From NCBI GenBank assembly GCA_034008185.1, contig CM067084.1, positions 59,720,599-59,784,598 of the forward strand: a DNA stretch of 64,000 bases, written 5' to 3'. A program made the translations under genes and the position numbers. This document shows, piece by piece, positions 33,801 through 47,479 of the stretch (the first letter of the stretch is position 1; each line of letters begins with the position of its first letter). Source of the stretch: Gorsachius magnificus (Eukaryota; Chordata; Aves; Pelecaniformes; Ardeidae). The notes beneath the pieces are model-generated. The model was not told the DNA's origin and did no database searches. It saw only the letters and a program-made list of their open reading frames with translations.

Positions 33801-36800
33801 AAAGTACATACCTTAAATAGCTTTTAATCAAATCCATGTTTATTTTAGAAGCTACCCTGTATGAGGGGGACACTTTTGTGTTTCCAGATTCTGCCACTTC
33901 TGGCACAACAATTTGAGTCTCTCGCCATCTTTTGCTTCTCTGTGTCCAAGCAATTCTCATCTCAGTGCAATTTGCTCTGTACAAAGGACATTTGCTTGTA
34001 CAAAGAAGCAGAATTCTACTAAGATACCCCAAAATTATTAGAAAAGAGAATGTAAGCAACCATTTCAGTTTTGCCGTCATTGAACAGAATTACACTACTG
34101 AGTTTTCAGTGCTAGAGATGATGAAAAATTATCTTGTGTATCATCTGTTGTCAAGCAAGGATCTAGGACCAAGTCCTTCAGCACATGTAATATAGTACAT
34201 GCAAATAATGATGCATTTATCCAGAATTCTTCCTAATAAGCCTCAAAACTGATCTCCAATCAGGAATTAGGCTCCTGTTAAAAGATCATTAGCTGCATAT
34301 TTGTAAATTGTCTTTTCACATCTCATAAATAAATGACTGGAGACAGTCACAAAAAGGACAAAATCTCAATTGGGAACCATATTTTTACGTACTTGGGGTA
34401 GATAAAAAGGAAGTACATAGTGGAACTGTACCCAAAGGATTATTATTGGGATTTTCTTTGGCAGAGAGCCCTGATTTTATCTCTCTTTGTGTAGCTACAA
34501 AATTCTCTCTCTCCAGGGAAAATAGTTCTTGTGATTTTTTCATGATTTAATCAGTTAGTGATTTTCAGCCGTAGGTTTGCTCTTTGGGAAGAAGGGTGGC
34601 AGATTCACTGCTAAGACTGGCATCATAATGGTGAATTGTTGTCTCTTTTGGGGATTTGGATGGTAAATTGCCCTTGAAAGAAGGTACTTTGTTGATAGCT
34701 GACATGTACATGCCTGTTCTAGAATTCTCTCTGAAGTCCCACCTATCCAAAAAAAAAAAAAAAAAGGAAAAACCTTTGTGCATTTCCTTGTCATGTTTGA
34801 GAAAGAACAAAAGGCCCTTAATTGCAGATCATCTTGGAAGCATCGAGATTAAGATATTATGTGGCTTTATAATGCTTCTCACTTGAAAATTAATTCTCAG
34901 AGTGAAAAAAATAGGAAAAGAAAAATGTCAGAAAGTAAAATTGAATCTTGAACAACAGATGGAAAAAAAAAATGAAATAACTGAAAATAGCCAAAAGTAG
35001 AAATATACATATGTTTAAATTTATTAAAAAGAATAAGTAATAAAAAAATATTTCTTTACTAGCATTCGCTCCAGATATTTGTAAACTCATACATATTATA
35101 TGATAACGCAGGTTTTATGCAAATTTTTCCTCTGCAGTCTGAACAATAACAATAAATATTTTCTGGGTCAGTGTGAAATACCTGACGTTTGTGTAAGCAC
35201 GTGCTCTGTTCTGTTTCTGACATACAACATTGAATTTAATTTCTATGATTGCTTACTTTACATAATTCACATCAAATCCCTGATCACAAATATTTCTCCA
35301 AACTACACAGTATACACTGTGCCATAGGAGTTTGTACTGAATCAAAATTAAGGCAGTATTTTCTTCCATAGTAAGATCACAGCTAAAAGAACTTCATTTC
35401 CCAAGGGAACAAGTCACCAGAAAATTATTTGAGTTTTACAGTTTATCTAAACTTCTTTATACCCCAGAGCAGCAGAGCACTGTCCCTACCCACAAGTCTT
35501 CAAAATTTGAACATATAACACCCCTGTAATTTGAGGAAGATCATTGGCAGTCATTATTCAGGAGTATATGTATCATTCAGCATCATAGCTCATCAAAATT
35601 TCTTTCCCAATTTTACATTGGTTTAAAACTAATTTGCAGTGTCTTATATTTCCATGCTTAAAAACTGTGTTTATCCTGTGGTTTTCATTAATATTATGAA
35701 GGGAGAAAATATGAACATCACTTTAAACTATAAAATAGTTAAGTAGACTAACTAGCTTTTTAAAATTTTCACACACAAATAGCAACTTATTAGTCATATA
35801 TTTAGGGGTTAAGAAGACTTGCATAAGAAGGAACAGGATTAATTGTGGAAATGTGATACATAATTTTACTGAAAAATTAACTTTGAAAGGAAAGCAATGC
35901 AACTGTGAACAAAATTATAGTAAACCATAGTAGTGTGTGCTTCATGTTTTAAGTTATTTACTGCATTTATTAGGAATAGCTATGGACTTTTCATTTTTTC
36001 AGGTAGTAACTTAGTTTTATATACTACATAAAAGCTTCTTCCCAAGAGGCATAGTAAAATCACACTACACTCAACACACTAAAAAGAGAAAAAAAATAAA
36101 AGAAGACAAAGGTTAATGGATTACACAATTGATGTAATATATTTATTTTTCTGAGTAACTCATAGATTTGAAACAGGTTAAAACTTCTGTTATAGTTTAT
36201 TAAAAAAAATAGGTTTTTAGTTACTTCATTAATGCCTATTGTTTTAAAATCAACATTTTAGAGTGAGAAAAGAATCGTATCCAATCTACTTTTTTTCTAT
36301 TGAAGAATTTGCTGTGTATATAGCAATGTTTCTCTCTGTCCTTTACTTCTATTTAGCCTTATAATCTGATGCAGAAGAAATTATTTCAATGACAATTTCA
36401 GAAATATTTCAGTAAAAGGTTTTGTTTTCAGTTGCTTATAATTATAACTTTAACCATTTACGCGGTATGTCTCTTGAGGATAATTAATATTTTCTGGAGA
36501 AGTAAAACCACTGTTCCCCAGAAAAGTCCATTGTTTTGACAGTATTAAAAAAAGCTAAACAAACCAACCTAATTGCAGATTTCTATATAGAAGTTCTATT
36601 AACACCATTTATGCAAGCAGAGAAGTGAACTGTATTTGGCATTTGTATCCCTGAGTGTGATTGATGTTCACAAGCACCCAAATATTTGGCAACCTACTAA
36701 GTCTGCAGCAACCATTAAAAGGTCATTGAACACCTTCCAGCCCAGGTGGTAACTAATTTTTTCATAGTATTGTTCCTCCTAGGAGGAGAGCTTGTCTTCC

Positions 36801-38933
36801 TGGGCACAAGACAGAGTCTTCTGTGGTTTGGATGTTGATGAAACAGCATCTGAAATAGTTTCTGAAATGGAAGTGGTCTTAATATAAAGGTGAAGGAAAG
36901 ACAGTGGTAGAAGACTCATAAGAGAAACAAAACTAAGCTACTTAAGGGATAAGTTTAAGTGACAGAGGAAAAAACAAAGATAAGAAAAAAATAATCCAAT
37001 GCCACATCAAAGATAAATAGATTTTGCCAGCAAGCATTCTGTGCAGCATCTCAGATGTCCTGATGGTCTAAATAAGAAAATTCTCCAAAGCATGAGGTGG
37101 CTTCTTTGGGGTTTTCTTCCCTTAGAAACAAAGATGCAGGAAGAATGGTTTATGCCTATGAATTATCTTTACACAAAGCCAAGGTAAAACTGGGGTGCAC
37201 TTTGAAATCCCACAGTGTAATATCTACAGACAAGCTGATATTTTCAGTCTGTTCAACATGAAAAGACCAGTTGTTACTGAAAAGAAAACAATTTTATAGA
37301 AAATATTCAGCTAGGCCCACTCAGAATCTGTTCTTTTGCTGTCAACAGTTATTCATTAAGACCTTTCAGAAGACATTAATGTCATCTCTCATCCATATTT
37401 TAGACTAGTTTTTCTGAGTTATTTTTGTTATGTAAATAAATTACACAGTGTTTAAAACCTGTCAACAGAATTAGCCCATTGTTTTCAATAGATTTTAATT
37501 TGCGCATGTTGTCTAACAGAGCTGACTTATGCTTTCCTGGGATCTGAAAGAATCACTTTGTGGCTCATCTAACAAGGAACAGTTATTCTTGATTCTGTCA
37601 GGTACAATGATAAATAAAGTACAAAAATAAACCTACACCAAAATAACTGTCATGTTTTTATCAAATTATTTAAGTCAACTGACAATGGCTGAAGACATAA
37701 TTTACATCAATAACTACGAAGTGCTACTCTAGTAAGTAGTTAGAAAACAGTAGTACTGTTAAACAGTATTAAGAATCTATTAGCCAGCCATTACTGGCAT
37801 GTTAAAATAATTAACCAAAATGCACACTAATAATCTGTGGCTATCCAATCAACTATTTTAAGGGTTTTACAAATCTAATTTGGGTATTCTAGTTGCAGCA
37901 TGTTATATAGCTTCACATTGGATTTGGATTTAGATCCTAATTCATACCTTCACAATTTCTTTTGTTAGCTGTCAAGGTTTTTTGAGTGTTTGTAGGTGGC
38001 TTTCCCAATTATTTTGACCAGGAAACAGGCCAAAAACCCAACAGAAAGATTAAAAACATTTTAGGAATGAGGGATTCTGATGAAGAAACAGCATTAAAGC
38101 TTTTTATTTGCTGAGTCTTTTGGAGGAACTAATTTTTCATAAAGAGAATATGTCATTGATCTGTTTGATTAAGGCTTCAGATCACCATAACAGTGTAATC
38201 TGAATCTGTGGCTTTTAGCTTGCCAAGAAAGGTCATGATGCCGGGATCAAGCAGCAGAAAGAAAATAAAAGTATGGTAAATATCCTGTAAAATACAAAAT
38301 GGGTCTGTAAGATACTGACTGAAAGGAAAATATGTAAAATAAGTGAAAGTGGTCATGTTCATATTTTAATAAAGTGAAAAAAAAAAACATTTCCTCTTTG
38401 AAAAAAATATTGTTAATGATTTTTCTTGAGCGAATTTTATGTGGAAATTTTCAGTATCATAAAAAAGCATCATGAAAAGCACTAATCAGAACCCTTTAAT
38501 ACTGCTTCTTCATATTGGTATAGCACAGAAAATGAAACAGGAACAAGTACTTGATTTCTTCTCTCTTTTCAAAATGATTATTTTTCTACTTTCTCTCTCA
38601 GATTTATCTGAAAATCTATGAGCCTTCACAAATTAATTTAACAATCTGCACTTGCAGCTACGTGTTGAATGAGAAAGAATCACAATGGAGAATGAAATGG
38701 CATAGTAAAACTGGAAAGAGATTTCCCATGTAGAGGACCCATATGCAATGGTACATAATTTTGGTGGTTATAACTAGAAAGAAAGATTCACAAGACCTGG
38801 CTCAGCATACTAGTTCTGCCTTTTCCTAATGAGAAGTAACAAAACTTCATTTTTTCTACCTCCTGTTGTACAGTTGGTGCATATAATTTAGATTTTGTTG
38901 TCACTTTCCAATTTCATCTTTCACAGATAGTAA
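33801..38933. other. Long AT-rich spacer, no gene seen
   Basis: About 5.1 kb. Contains an A17 run near 34750-34766 and several A/T-rich simple stretches. Open frames of 60-93 codons (for example 33799-34080 minus, 33932-34195 plus) overlap on opposite strands and have no recognisable domain. No repeat boundary or RNA gene identified. Confidence 0.5.
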
Positions 38934-38938
38934 AGATT

Positions 38939-39498
38939 TGTCGTGGTTTAACCCGGCTGGCAACTAAGCACCACGCAGCCGCTCGCTCACTCCCCCCCCT
39001 CCCTCAGTGGGATGGGGGAGAGAATCGGGAAGGGGAAAAAGGTTAGAGCCGAGGGCTGAGATAAAGGCAGTTTAATGAGAGAAAATAATAATAATAGTAA
39101 TAATGAGAATGGTAAAAAAATATACAGAATATACAAAACGAATGATGCACAATGCAATTGCTCACCACCCGCCGACCAATGCCCAGCCCGTCCTGAGCCG
39201 CGATCAGTACCCGAGCAACCGACCGACCCACCAACCCCCCCCCCCCCGAGCATGACGTTATATGGTATGGAATAGCTCTTTGGACAGTTTGGGTCCTAGC
39301 TGTGCTGTACTGTCCTAGCTTGTTATGCCCCTGGCCGAGCAGGAGAAGCTCAAAAAGTCCTTGAGCAGTCTGAGCACTGCTTGGCAACAACTAAAAACAT
39401 CAGTGTGTTATCAACATTCTTCTAGTACTAAATCCAAAGCACAGCACTATGCTAGCTTCTGTGAAGAAAATTAACTCTATCCCAGCCAAACCAGGACA
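38939..39498 (-). mobile_element. Solo LTR, same subfamily as provirus 1, perfect target duplication
   Basis: It begins TGTCGTGGTTTAACCCGG and ends AGCCAAACCAGGACA. The 5-bp words AGATT at 38934-38938 and 39499-39503 match exactly. The body matches the provirus 1 LTRs closely (TTAGAGCCGAGGGCTGAGAT, AGCATGACGTTATATGGTAT), apart from the GC-rich repeat zone. Solo LTRs form by recombination between the two LTRs of a provirus, so this marks a former full insertion in the opposite orientation. Confidence 0.95.
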
Positions 39499-39503
39499 AG
39501 ATT

Positions 39504-41984
39504 ACTAGAAAATATGACTAATAATTTTTATTTTAATTTCCCTTTTATAATAATATGCAGTTTTACTGGGCTGCAGCATTCTTGTCCAAAAGCAATTAAA
39601 AATTATACAGTAAGAAATAGATACTTTTGGATTATGACCAAAAGGATGCAATATTTCACTCATGATCTGTTTCTTTAAATGATTTAAAAGAAAGTAAATT
39701 TAAAATGAGCATGTCATTAGGTGTTACAATCATTTCTATATCAGAGAAAAAAATGGAGAAAAATATTTATTTAGTATTTATAAACTGAGACATAATGATA
39801 ACAGCTCAAACAAAAAATAAGCATATCTTTTTATCCCAGGATATTTATCTAAATCCACCTAAAACTTACAAAAGTATCTTGATCCAGCTTGCAGTGAAAT
39901 CAAAGACAGACAGAACATGTGTTAGAACAAGTTGTGATGGTGTTCTTTTTGTTTGTTTTTTCTTCATTCCACAGTATTGTTTTATTTTAAGCTAGCATGG
40001 TAGTACTTTAAATTGAAAAGGACAGATGAAAAGAACATATTTTTTTGATTGTAGTGTTAAAAAGCTTATGCTTTCTCTTTTCCTTTTTTTTTTTTTTTAA
40101 GTATTTATTTTCTAGATTATCCGGGATACTTTCCAAAGTAATCACATTGGTTTTTATCTAATCCTTAGAGTTTGGCTTGGTTCATGAATGACCAAACATG
40201 TTTTGGTCATGATTAGGTCTATTTTATAAAGTAACAGGAAAGGTCATAAGAGAGCTGCTTGCAGAAAGATAGGTCTACAGATATGTAAAGTGTATTTGCA
40301 ATGCTAAAACCACACAATGATTTGGGAATCAAAAAAATTTTTTTTTTTTAAATATCAATAGAATTCTTTAGATCAGCCCTGTAGCTGACAGAAATGTAAG
40401 AATTTACTGAAGTAAGTATTTCATTTCAGTTTTTAATCATAAAATCCCAAGATGGAATACAGTTTTGGAATGTTATTCAGCCCCTTTCTGAGCCCTTCCA
40501 AGGAATCTTGTCATGTTAGATTTTATCTAAAGGACATACTACACCTAGAAATACTTTTGGTCCTATAATGCTTGTGGAAACATTACCTTATGCTAACATG
40601 ACATCTTAGCAGTCAGGGTATAGAATATATTAATTTTAAATTAGTTTTAGGTATATACTAATAGATTCCTTTCCCTCCTTTTTTTTTTTTTTTTTTTTAG
40701 GCCATCATTTTTGCTTTATAAATTGAACTATAGAAACAGAGGTTTCTACCCATTCTTACTAGGCTCATGGAAGACAATTCTATCAGAATTTTGACAGATC
40801 TGACAATCCTTAGTACTGCTCAAAGACATTGAATTAGAAGGGAAAAAAATTGGCCAAAAGATAGATAAGAAACCAAGCAGTTCAGGGAAGGCAGACAATA
40901 GGATTAAAAATAAGGAAGGAAGGGAACACATGATGTGGCTTTGAAAAATTTTTATTTACATGAAAAGCAATGGCATACTGCTAATTATCAAATAATATCC
41001 TTGTCTTGACTGAAATACAGGTCTAAACTAAGTAGACTGTGTTGTGGACTAGTGAACTGTCATAAAACCACATTTCAATTATACAATTAAACACTACAGA
41101 TGTCAGAAATTCCTATTAGCTCGGATTACCTCCTGGCAGACATGTCTCCTATCCAGTAAACAACTGCTTTAGGATTGATTCCTTGTGGCTCTTACAAAGA
41201 TACCTGACACATCCCTCCCCTTCCCCTTTTTTTTTTAAACTGAAACAATGGAGTATAAGCTCCCCTGTGTCAATCTCCAGTTTCACTTCCTTTCTCTGTG
41301 ATGATAGAGATTGTTTTAAGCCAATACTTCTTTCCAGTAAAAAGAAAACCAAAATATTACAAAAAAAGAATGGCCATCTTCAAATTCAGGGTAAATCAAA
41401 CACATTTGCCTGCTCAATGGCTCCTTGTTTTGAAACTTGAACTGCCTTTTGAACAGAAATACTTTTTAGCGTGATCCATTTTGTCACTGACATATCACTT
41501 AGCATCTTTGCAATGACAGTTTTTGTATGCCCTTTATACTGTATAGATTGCAAAGCCCTTTTATTTTATTCATAGTCCCTATCATTGTTTTGATTCGGTT
41601 TTATCACTGCTGGCCATCCCTGTCAAAGCTTCCTAGGCCTAAGAGTAATCTTAAGAGGGCTGGCAGAAGTAAGATTGGAGTCTCATACAATTTTGTTCTT
41701 CACTTTAAAGTATTTGGTGGTTCACTTTATATGCACTGTTACCAAAAATTCTTCATGTAAATATAGACTGAATTCACAGAGTAGTTGGCATTTTCAAATT
41801 TATTAGAGAGCCACTTACTTGGGGAACATATAGAAATAAGTGAAAAAAGGGAAAATTATTCTTCTGCTGAATTTTAATTATGTAAAATTTTAATTATGTT
41901 ATAGAAGATATTTCTACAGTCATGTAACAGATGTAACATACAATAAAGTATCAAATGTATTGTCTATGAGTGTGCATGCAGATG
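39504..41984. other. AT-rich spacer, no gene seen
   Basis: About 2.5 kb with T-runs near 40086-40100 and 40679-40700. Frames of 61-85 codons are present without recognisable content. No feature supported. Confidence 0.5.
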
Positions 41985-42168
41985 CTATCAGGGTTATCAG
42001 GCACTGGAACAGGCTACCCAGGGAAGTGGTCGAGTCCCCATCTCTGGAGGTCTTGAAAAGATAGGTAGATGGGGTGCTTAGACCCATGGTTTAGTAGTAG
42101 AAAGGTATGGCTGGGCTTGATGATCTTAAAGGTCTTTTCCAACCAATTTATTCTATGAATCTAAGATT
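41985..42168 (+). mobile_element. CR1 LINE 3'-end fragment
   Basis: GGCACTGGAACAGGCTACCC is followed by the CR1 ORF2 C-terminal coding remnant, then CTTGATGATCTTAAAGGTC and TTTCCAACCAATTTATTCTATGA. A short 5'-truncated copy with a degenerate terminus. Confidence 0.9.
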
Positions 42169-42175
42169 CATAGAA

Positions 42176-45100
42176 TTGATTGTCCTTTTACATATATTTT
42201 TAACTATCTGCCTTTGAATGTCATAGTACCTAGTAGTGTATCAGGAATATCTTCATATTTTAAAACTTCCTACCCTGAAGCAAAAGTTTCAGAGAGCATC
42301 TGAATACTGCATTCATCCAAGAAGCTCAAGTCCATTTCCATGATGTGAGAAGCTATGGTAGCAATCCTTAGTAGGAACAAAACCAGGTCAAAGTGCAGGA
42401 TATTCACAGTTCGTGAGTGGAATTATGATAAAATCACATTGTAAAAACAGAAGCAGAAAAAAAAGAAAAGAAAAATGGACTAAAAAAATAACAGTTTTTA
42501 ATCTTGCTAGTGGTGCTGCTGCCACTCTCCATATTCATCACACACATATAAGAAACAAAGCAAGACAAATGTTCCACTCAGAAAGCCATTAAGAACTTGA
42601 TTAATTTCAAGTATATGTGTAATTCCCAGTTTGAATGTTTGCCCAAAGGTATGAACAAACATAACCTGTTCATTAAAAGGAAATGCTTTATGAATACAAA
42701 GAAATCAGGTCAATGAAACAAGTCAGAGAATTTTAGTGCATCTGAGTACTTATTCTGATTTAGATCTAAAGCATTAGATTTACCATCAAAAATGGTTAAC
42801 TTTTGTTAAAATACATTGCAAGTTTCCAGTAAAATATTATGAAGTAGTTAAATACTGAGTATAACTTTTAATGAGACAACAGGTCTTTCATCATACTGTC
42901 AGTAAAAGATACAGATTTGTAAGTAGTATTTTTCATTTTTAACTTTTTTTTCCTAACAATCACTTTTAGATTTCTTACTTTCTGTTCTCATCCTTTTAGA
43001 ACAATGATGTGAAAAAAAAAAATATTGAATGTGACATGTCTTCATCTGTTTGGAACTAATAATGCCTTCAAAACAAACAGTTGTTTTGGTACATGCTGGA
43101 TACTGCTGTAAAATAACAGTGGATGAAAACATATGGAATAGTTACCTAATGTGTGTGTTTATTTCCTGACATAATTGGGTCATTCTTCCAAGGTTTCCAG
43201 AATAAATGAATTGAGGGAAGCTCTCAAATTAATTTCAAATAGGAACACTTGCTCTGTAAACCTGGAAATAAGTATAGAATATTTAGTTTCTTGAATAAAA
43301 TGGTCATGGTCTACACCTGTTGAATTACACATTAGTCTTTGCATTACCGTCAAAACATGAAAAAACCCCTATCCATCTCCTAAATGATGTTATAGATTAG
43401 GGCTGTAAGTCTTCACCTAGTGGGAACCCCCACTGCCCCACTAACAACTGAATTCTGCTTGCTGTGCTCCTGCTCACCAGTTCTACAGAGGCGTCTGCCC
43501 CAGCAGATGTGTAAGAGCCCAATGATCCCTAATCAGCAGTCCAGGAGTATAACTACTTGCCTGTTGGAGAAGAAAGACTGATGACTCTTCCTTCTCAAGG
43601 CACACTGTCTGGACCTCTATCCATAAGGTGCACAAACACTGCCATGCTGATGACACTACCCAGCACATGTGAAGATGTGAATCCAGACAAGGCTTATGCC
43701 CAAGTGCAGAGCTTCTTAATACTGTTAGGATTATATTCCTAAATAACTAGGAGAATGTAAGAGACCGTAATAACTTCACTTTTGCATTAAGAAATGCAAC
43801 ACTCTGCTGTCAAGCCAAGGACTGTAACAGTAACCTTATTTTCTCCAAAGGGAGGTCACAAATTTTCCAAGGAACATAGGTATTTATTAAGTATATACTT
43901 AAGGGTGAAAAAATATTTTAGCAAATGAAAATTTAATCCAGAACCCATGTTTATGCAGATTAAGACATTTGTAAAATGTAAAGACAAATATCCTAGGTTT
44001 CTTAATTGCTAAACTTATGAATTTAATTCACTGTTCTAAAAAACAACTACAACAAAAAAGTAAAAAACCTGAATCTTTTCTGTGTTAAATTTATTTTTAA
44101 TTTTATTTGTTAAACTGCATGCAAATATATTATAAATAGGGTAAGATATTATTAGTAACAACTAGAGAACAAAAAGAAATGAACTGGTCTAAAAAGTCAG
44201 GCTCTAGACCTAAAGGGAAAAAAAAAAAAACAACCCACTGTTAATCTCGAAACTTCAATATGAATCTAAAGGTATTTTGATTACTAACTTTTTTATTTAT
44301 GACCAAATAACTGTGTTAGAAAACGTTTAACACCACATTATTCTCTGATGTTATCAGTGGTTTAAGTCTTCCACTTTTTTTTCTGAAGCGAGCGAGTAAT
44401 TTATCTGTTCCCTTGTGTCACTTAGTTTGGGATTCCATAACCATGTTGTTATAAAAAAGTAGCAGATAATGATCACGGGCAAAGAAATAGAATTATCTAC
44501 TCTTTGCAAATGAATATGTGTATGTATATGTATATATAAATATGCATATATCAGTTAGGGAATTCTAAATCTGTGATGGGAGTGTTTAGAAGACTGATAA
44601 ATAAGGCCAGTTTCAAACTTTAAAAATTAACTTCAGTAAATTCATTCATTATTGACACTATTCATGCTAATGGTTGTCTTACACATTTTTATTAATTGTC
44701 ACTGTGTAGTCAAAATTATTAATCCTTAACAACTGTATCTTGAATAAGCTAAATTAACACTGTTATTACAATGGATACCTCAGCCCACTATACTCTGGGG
44801 AAACTGAAACAAACCCTTGGGTCACAGGTAACTCATCCAAACCAGTAGTCATTTGGTAGAAAAGTACTGCTTTCAAATGTTTGAATCAGTTTCCCCCCAT
44901 ATTTAGAAATAACTCCCTGAAATGTTTGAGAAGTCCCCAGGTACTGATTTTATCTGAGGGAAGATGAAAATGAAGACTAATCATAATATTTTGCTGTGAG
45001 ATAAAGTTCTTTTTATCTTTGCAGATATGTCACAAAGGGATTGTTTTCTTGAATTATTAGTTTTAAATTCAAGAATGAGAAACAAACATTGAGTAAAAAA

Positions 45101-46009
45101 CCCCATATCATAGATAGGAATAATTGAGTATCTACTACTTGTACTTTTGATTGGAATCAGAAGTTTTCAAGATAATGTGGTAACTAGATTTCAAAATTTA
45201 GAGCAGAAATTGTGCTAGCATTTTCACTACAGCTATTTTCCTACACAGAAAAATTCCTGAACACTTCATTAATGGTATTAAAACCAGCAGATTGCATGTA
45301 AATTCAAAACTTTTTGTGAGTCACTGGATTGAGTAAAGGGGTGTTTTGTTTTTTGGTTCCCTCCCCTTTTTAAGTATTATTATTTACTATTGATAAATTC
45401 TTCATAGAATATGCTTCCAGTGATCTATAAATCATATATTACTGATACCAAAGTAAGAGGCCATAAAAACATGTGCATCTACGTTAAAAGCTGAAAGAAT
45501 GACCTTATGTTCATCACAAATATTAAATACTGAAGAATTTCATAAAAAGGTAAAAATTGTAGAGGTAACAAACAGTAAAAAACTGAAAATAATCTTATCA
45601 TATTACTGTTATATTTCTCTGTCATTCATAGTATAAAAACCCCCAAAATAGTCTTTGCCATATATTTACTTTCATAATCATTCTATGAAATAACTGTTTA
45701 TGAAGTAAATATGTCATATAATAACATTAGGTCCAACTAAAGTTATCCACTTGATCAAGTATTGTGTAATCAATCTCAATATAATTAATGACATTTTTGG
45801 AAGTTTAACTCACTGAATACTTTGTTCATTCACTTACATACCAGAGAGAAAGATTTTGAGGTAAACTTCCTACATTTGTACTCAAAGCAGACCTAATCTG
45901 TTAGCAAATTCAATATGAATTTTTCTGATATGATTCTCACTCTCTTTATATCATAAAACAAGAATAGTAACAAAACAGAAAACTAAAATTTAACAAAGCT
46001 GGAAGACTT
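42176..46009. other. Long AT-rich spacer, no gene seen
   Basis: About 3.8 kb, AT-rich. A TATATG-type stretch lies near 44515-44550. The 61-codon frames at 43483-43668 and 43557-43742 overlap on opposite strands and match nothing known to me. No feature supported. Confidence 0.5.
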
Positions 46010-47405
46010 GACTAGGAAAGTTCCTGGAGAACAGGAGAGGTGCCTGAGGACTGGAAGATAGCCAATGTTACTCCAGTCTTCAAAAAGGGCAAGAAGGAGG
46101 ACCCAGGGAACTACAGGCCGGTTAGTCTCACCTCTGTCCCTGGAAAGGTGATGGAACAACTCATTCTGGGTGTCCTTCCCAGGCAAGTGGAGGAAAAGAA
46201 GGTGATCAGGAGTACCCAGCATGGATTCACCGAGGGGAAATCATGCCTAACCAATGCGATAGCCTTCTACGATGGCATGACCAGCTGGGTAGATGAGGGG
46301 AGATCAGTGGATGTTGTCTACCTTGACTTCATCAAGGCTTTTGACACTGTCTTGCATAATATCTTCATAGGGAAGCTCAGGTAGTGTGGGCTGGATGAGT
46401 GGAGAGTGAGATGGATCAGAAACTGGCTGAATGGCAGAGCTCAGAGGGTTCTGATCGGTGGTGCAGAGTCTAGTAGGAGGCCAGTGGCTAGTTCCCCAGG
46501 GCTCAGTACTCGGCCTGGTCTTGTTCAGCTGATTCATCAATGGCCTGGATGAGGGGACAGAGTGTACCCTCAGCAAGTTCACGATGACAAAAACTGGAAG
46601 GCTGTGCTGCCATTCAGCGGCCGGACAGGCTGGAGAGATGGGCAGAGAGGAACCTGATGAAGTTCAACAAGGGCAAGTGTCAGGTGCTGCACCTGGGGAG
46701 GTTGAACCCCATGCACCAGTACAGGCTGGGGGATGACCTGCTGGAAAGCAGCTCTGCTGAGAGGGACCTGGGAGTCCTGGTGGATGACAAGTTGACCATG
46801 AGCCAGCAGTATGCCCTTGTTGCCAAGAAAGCCAATGGCATCCTGGGGAGCATGGCCAGCAGGTCGAGGGAGGTTATCCTCTCCCTCTACTCTGCCCTAG
46901 TGAGACCCCACCTGGAGTACTGTGTCCAGTTCTGGCCTCCCTGGTTCAAGAAAGATGAGGAACTCCTAGAGAGAGTCCAGAGGAGGGCTACAAAGATGAT
47001 GATGAGACTGGAGCATCTCCCCTGTGAGGAAAGGCTGAGGGAGCTGGGCTTGTTTAGTCTGAAGAAGAGAAGACTGAGGGAGGATCTCATCAACACATAC
47101 AAATATCTTAAGGATGGATGTCATGAGAATGGACCCAAACTCTTCTCAGTGGTGCCCAGCGACAGGACAAGGGGCAATGGGCACAAACTGAAACATAAGA
47201 GGTTTCAGTTGAATATGAGAAAGTAATTCTTTACTTTGAGGGTGACAGAGCAGTGGAACAGGCTGCCCAGGGGGGTTGTGGAGATATTCAAAACCCACCT
47301 GGATGATGTCCTGTGCAACCTGCTCTACGTGAACCTGCTTTAGCAGGGAGGTTGGACGAGGTGATCTCTGGAGGTCCCTTCCAACCCCTGTCATTCTGTG
47401 ATTCA
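46010..47405 (+). mobile_element. CR1 LINE, 5'-truncated, ORF2 broken
   Basis: ORF2 is entered upstream of RT: frame 46040-46384 encodes PEDWKIANVTPVFKKGKKED, YRPVSLTS and HGFTEGKSCLTN, with VVYLDFIKAFDT at its end. A stop and frameshifts follow (46381-46660), with the FADD region disrupted. A second frame, 46657-47226, encodes [14 protein letters not shown] through [11 protein letters not shown], after which an in-frame stop precedes the C-terminus. The 3' end (GTCATTCTGTGATTCAGTGA) is a degenerate CR1 terminus. It has more of the 5' coding part than other copies here and belongs to a different CR1 subfamily from the copy at 18228, judged by [10 protein letters not shown] versus [13 protein letters not shown] text. 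Confidence 0.92.
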
Positions 47406-47479
47406 GTGACTTAGGGATCCAAACCTCTGAATTCGTATCATGGTATCTAGGGGGCATATTTTTATAAAGGTAAAAAAAG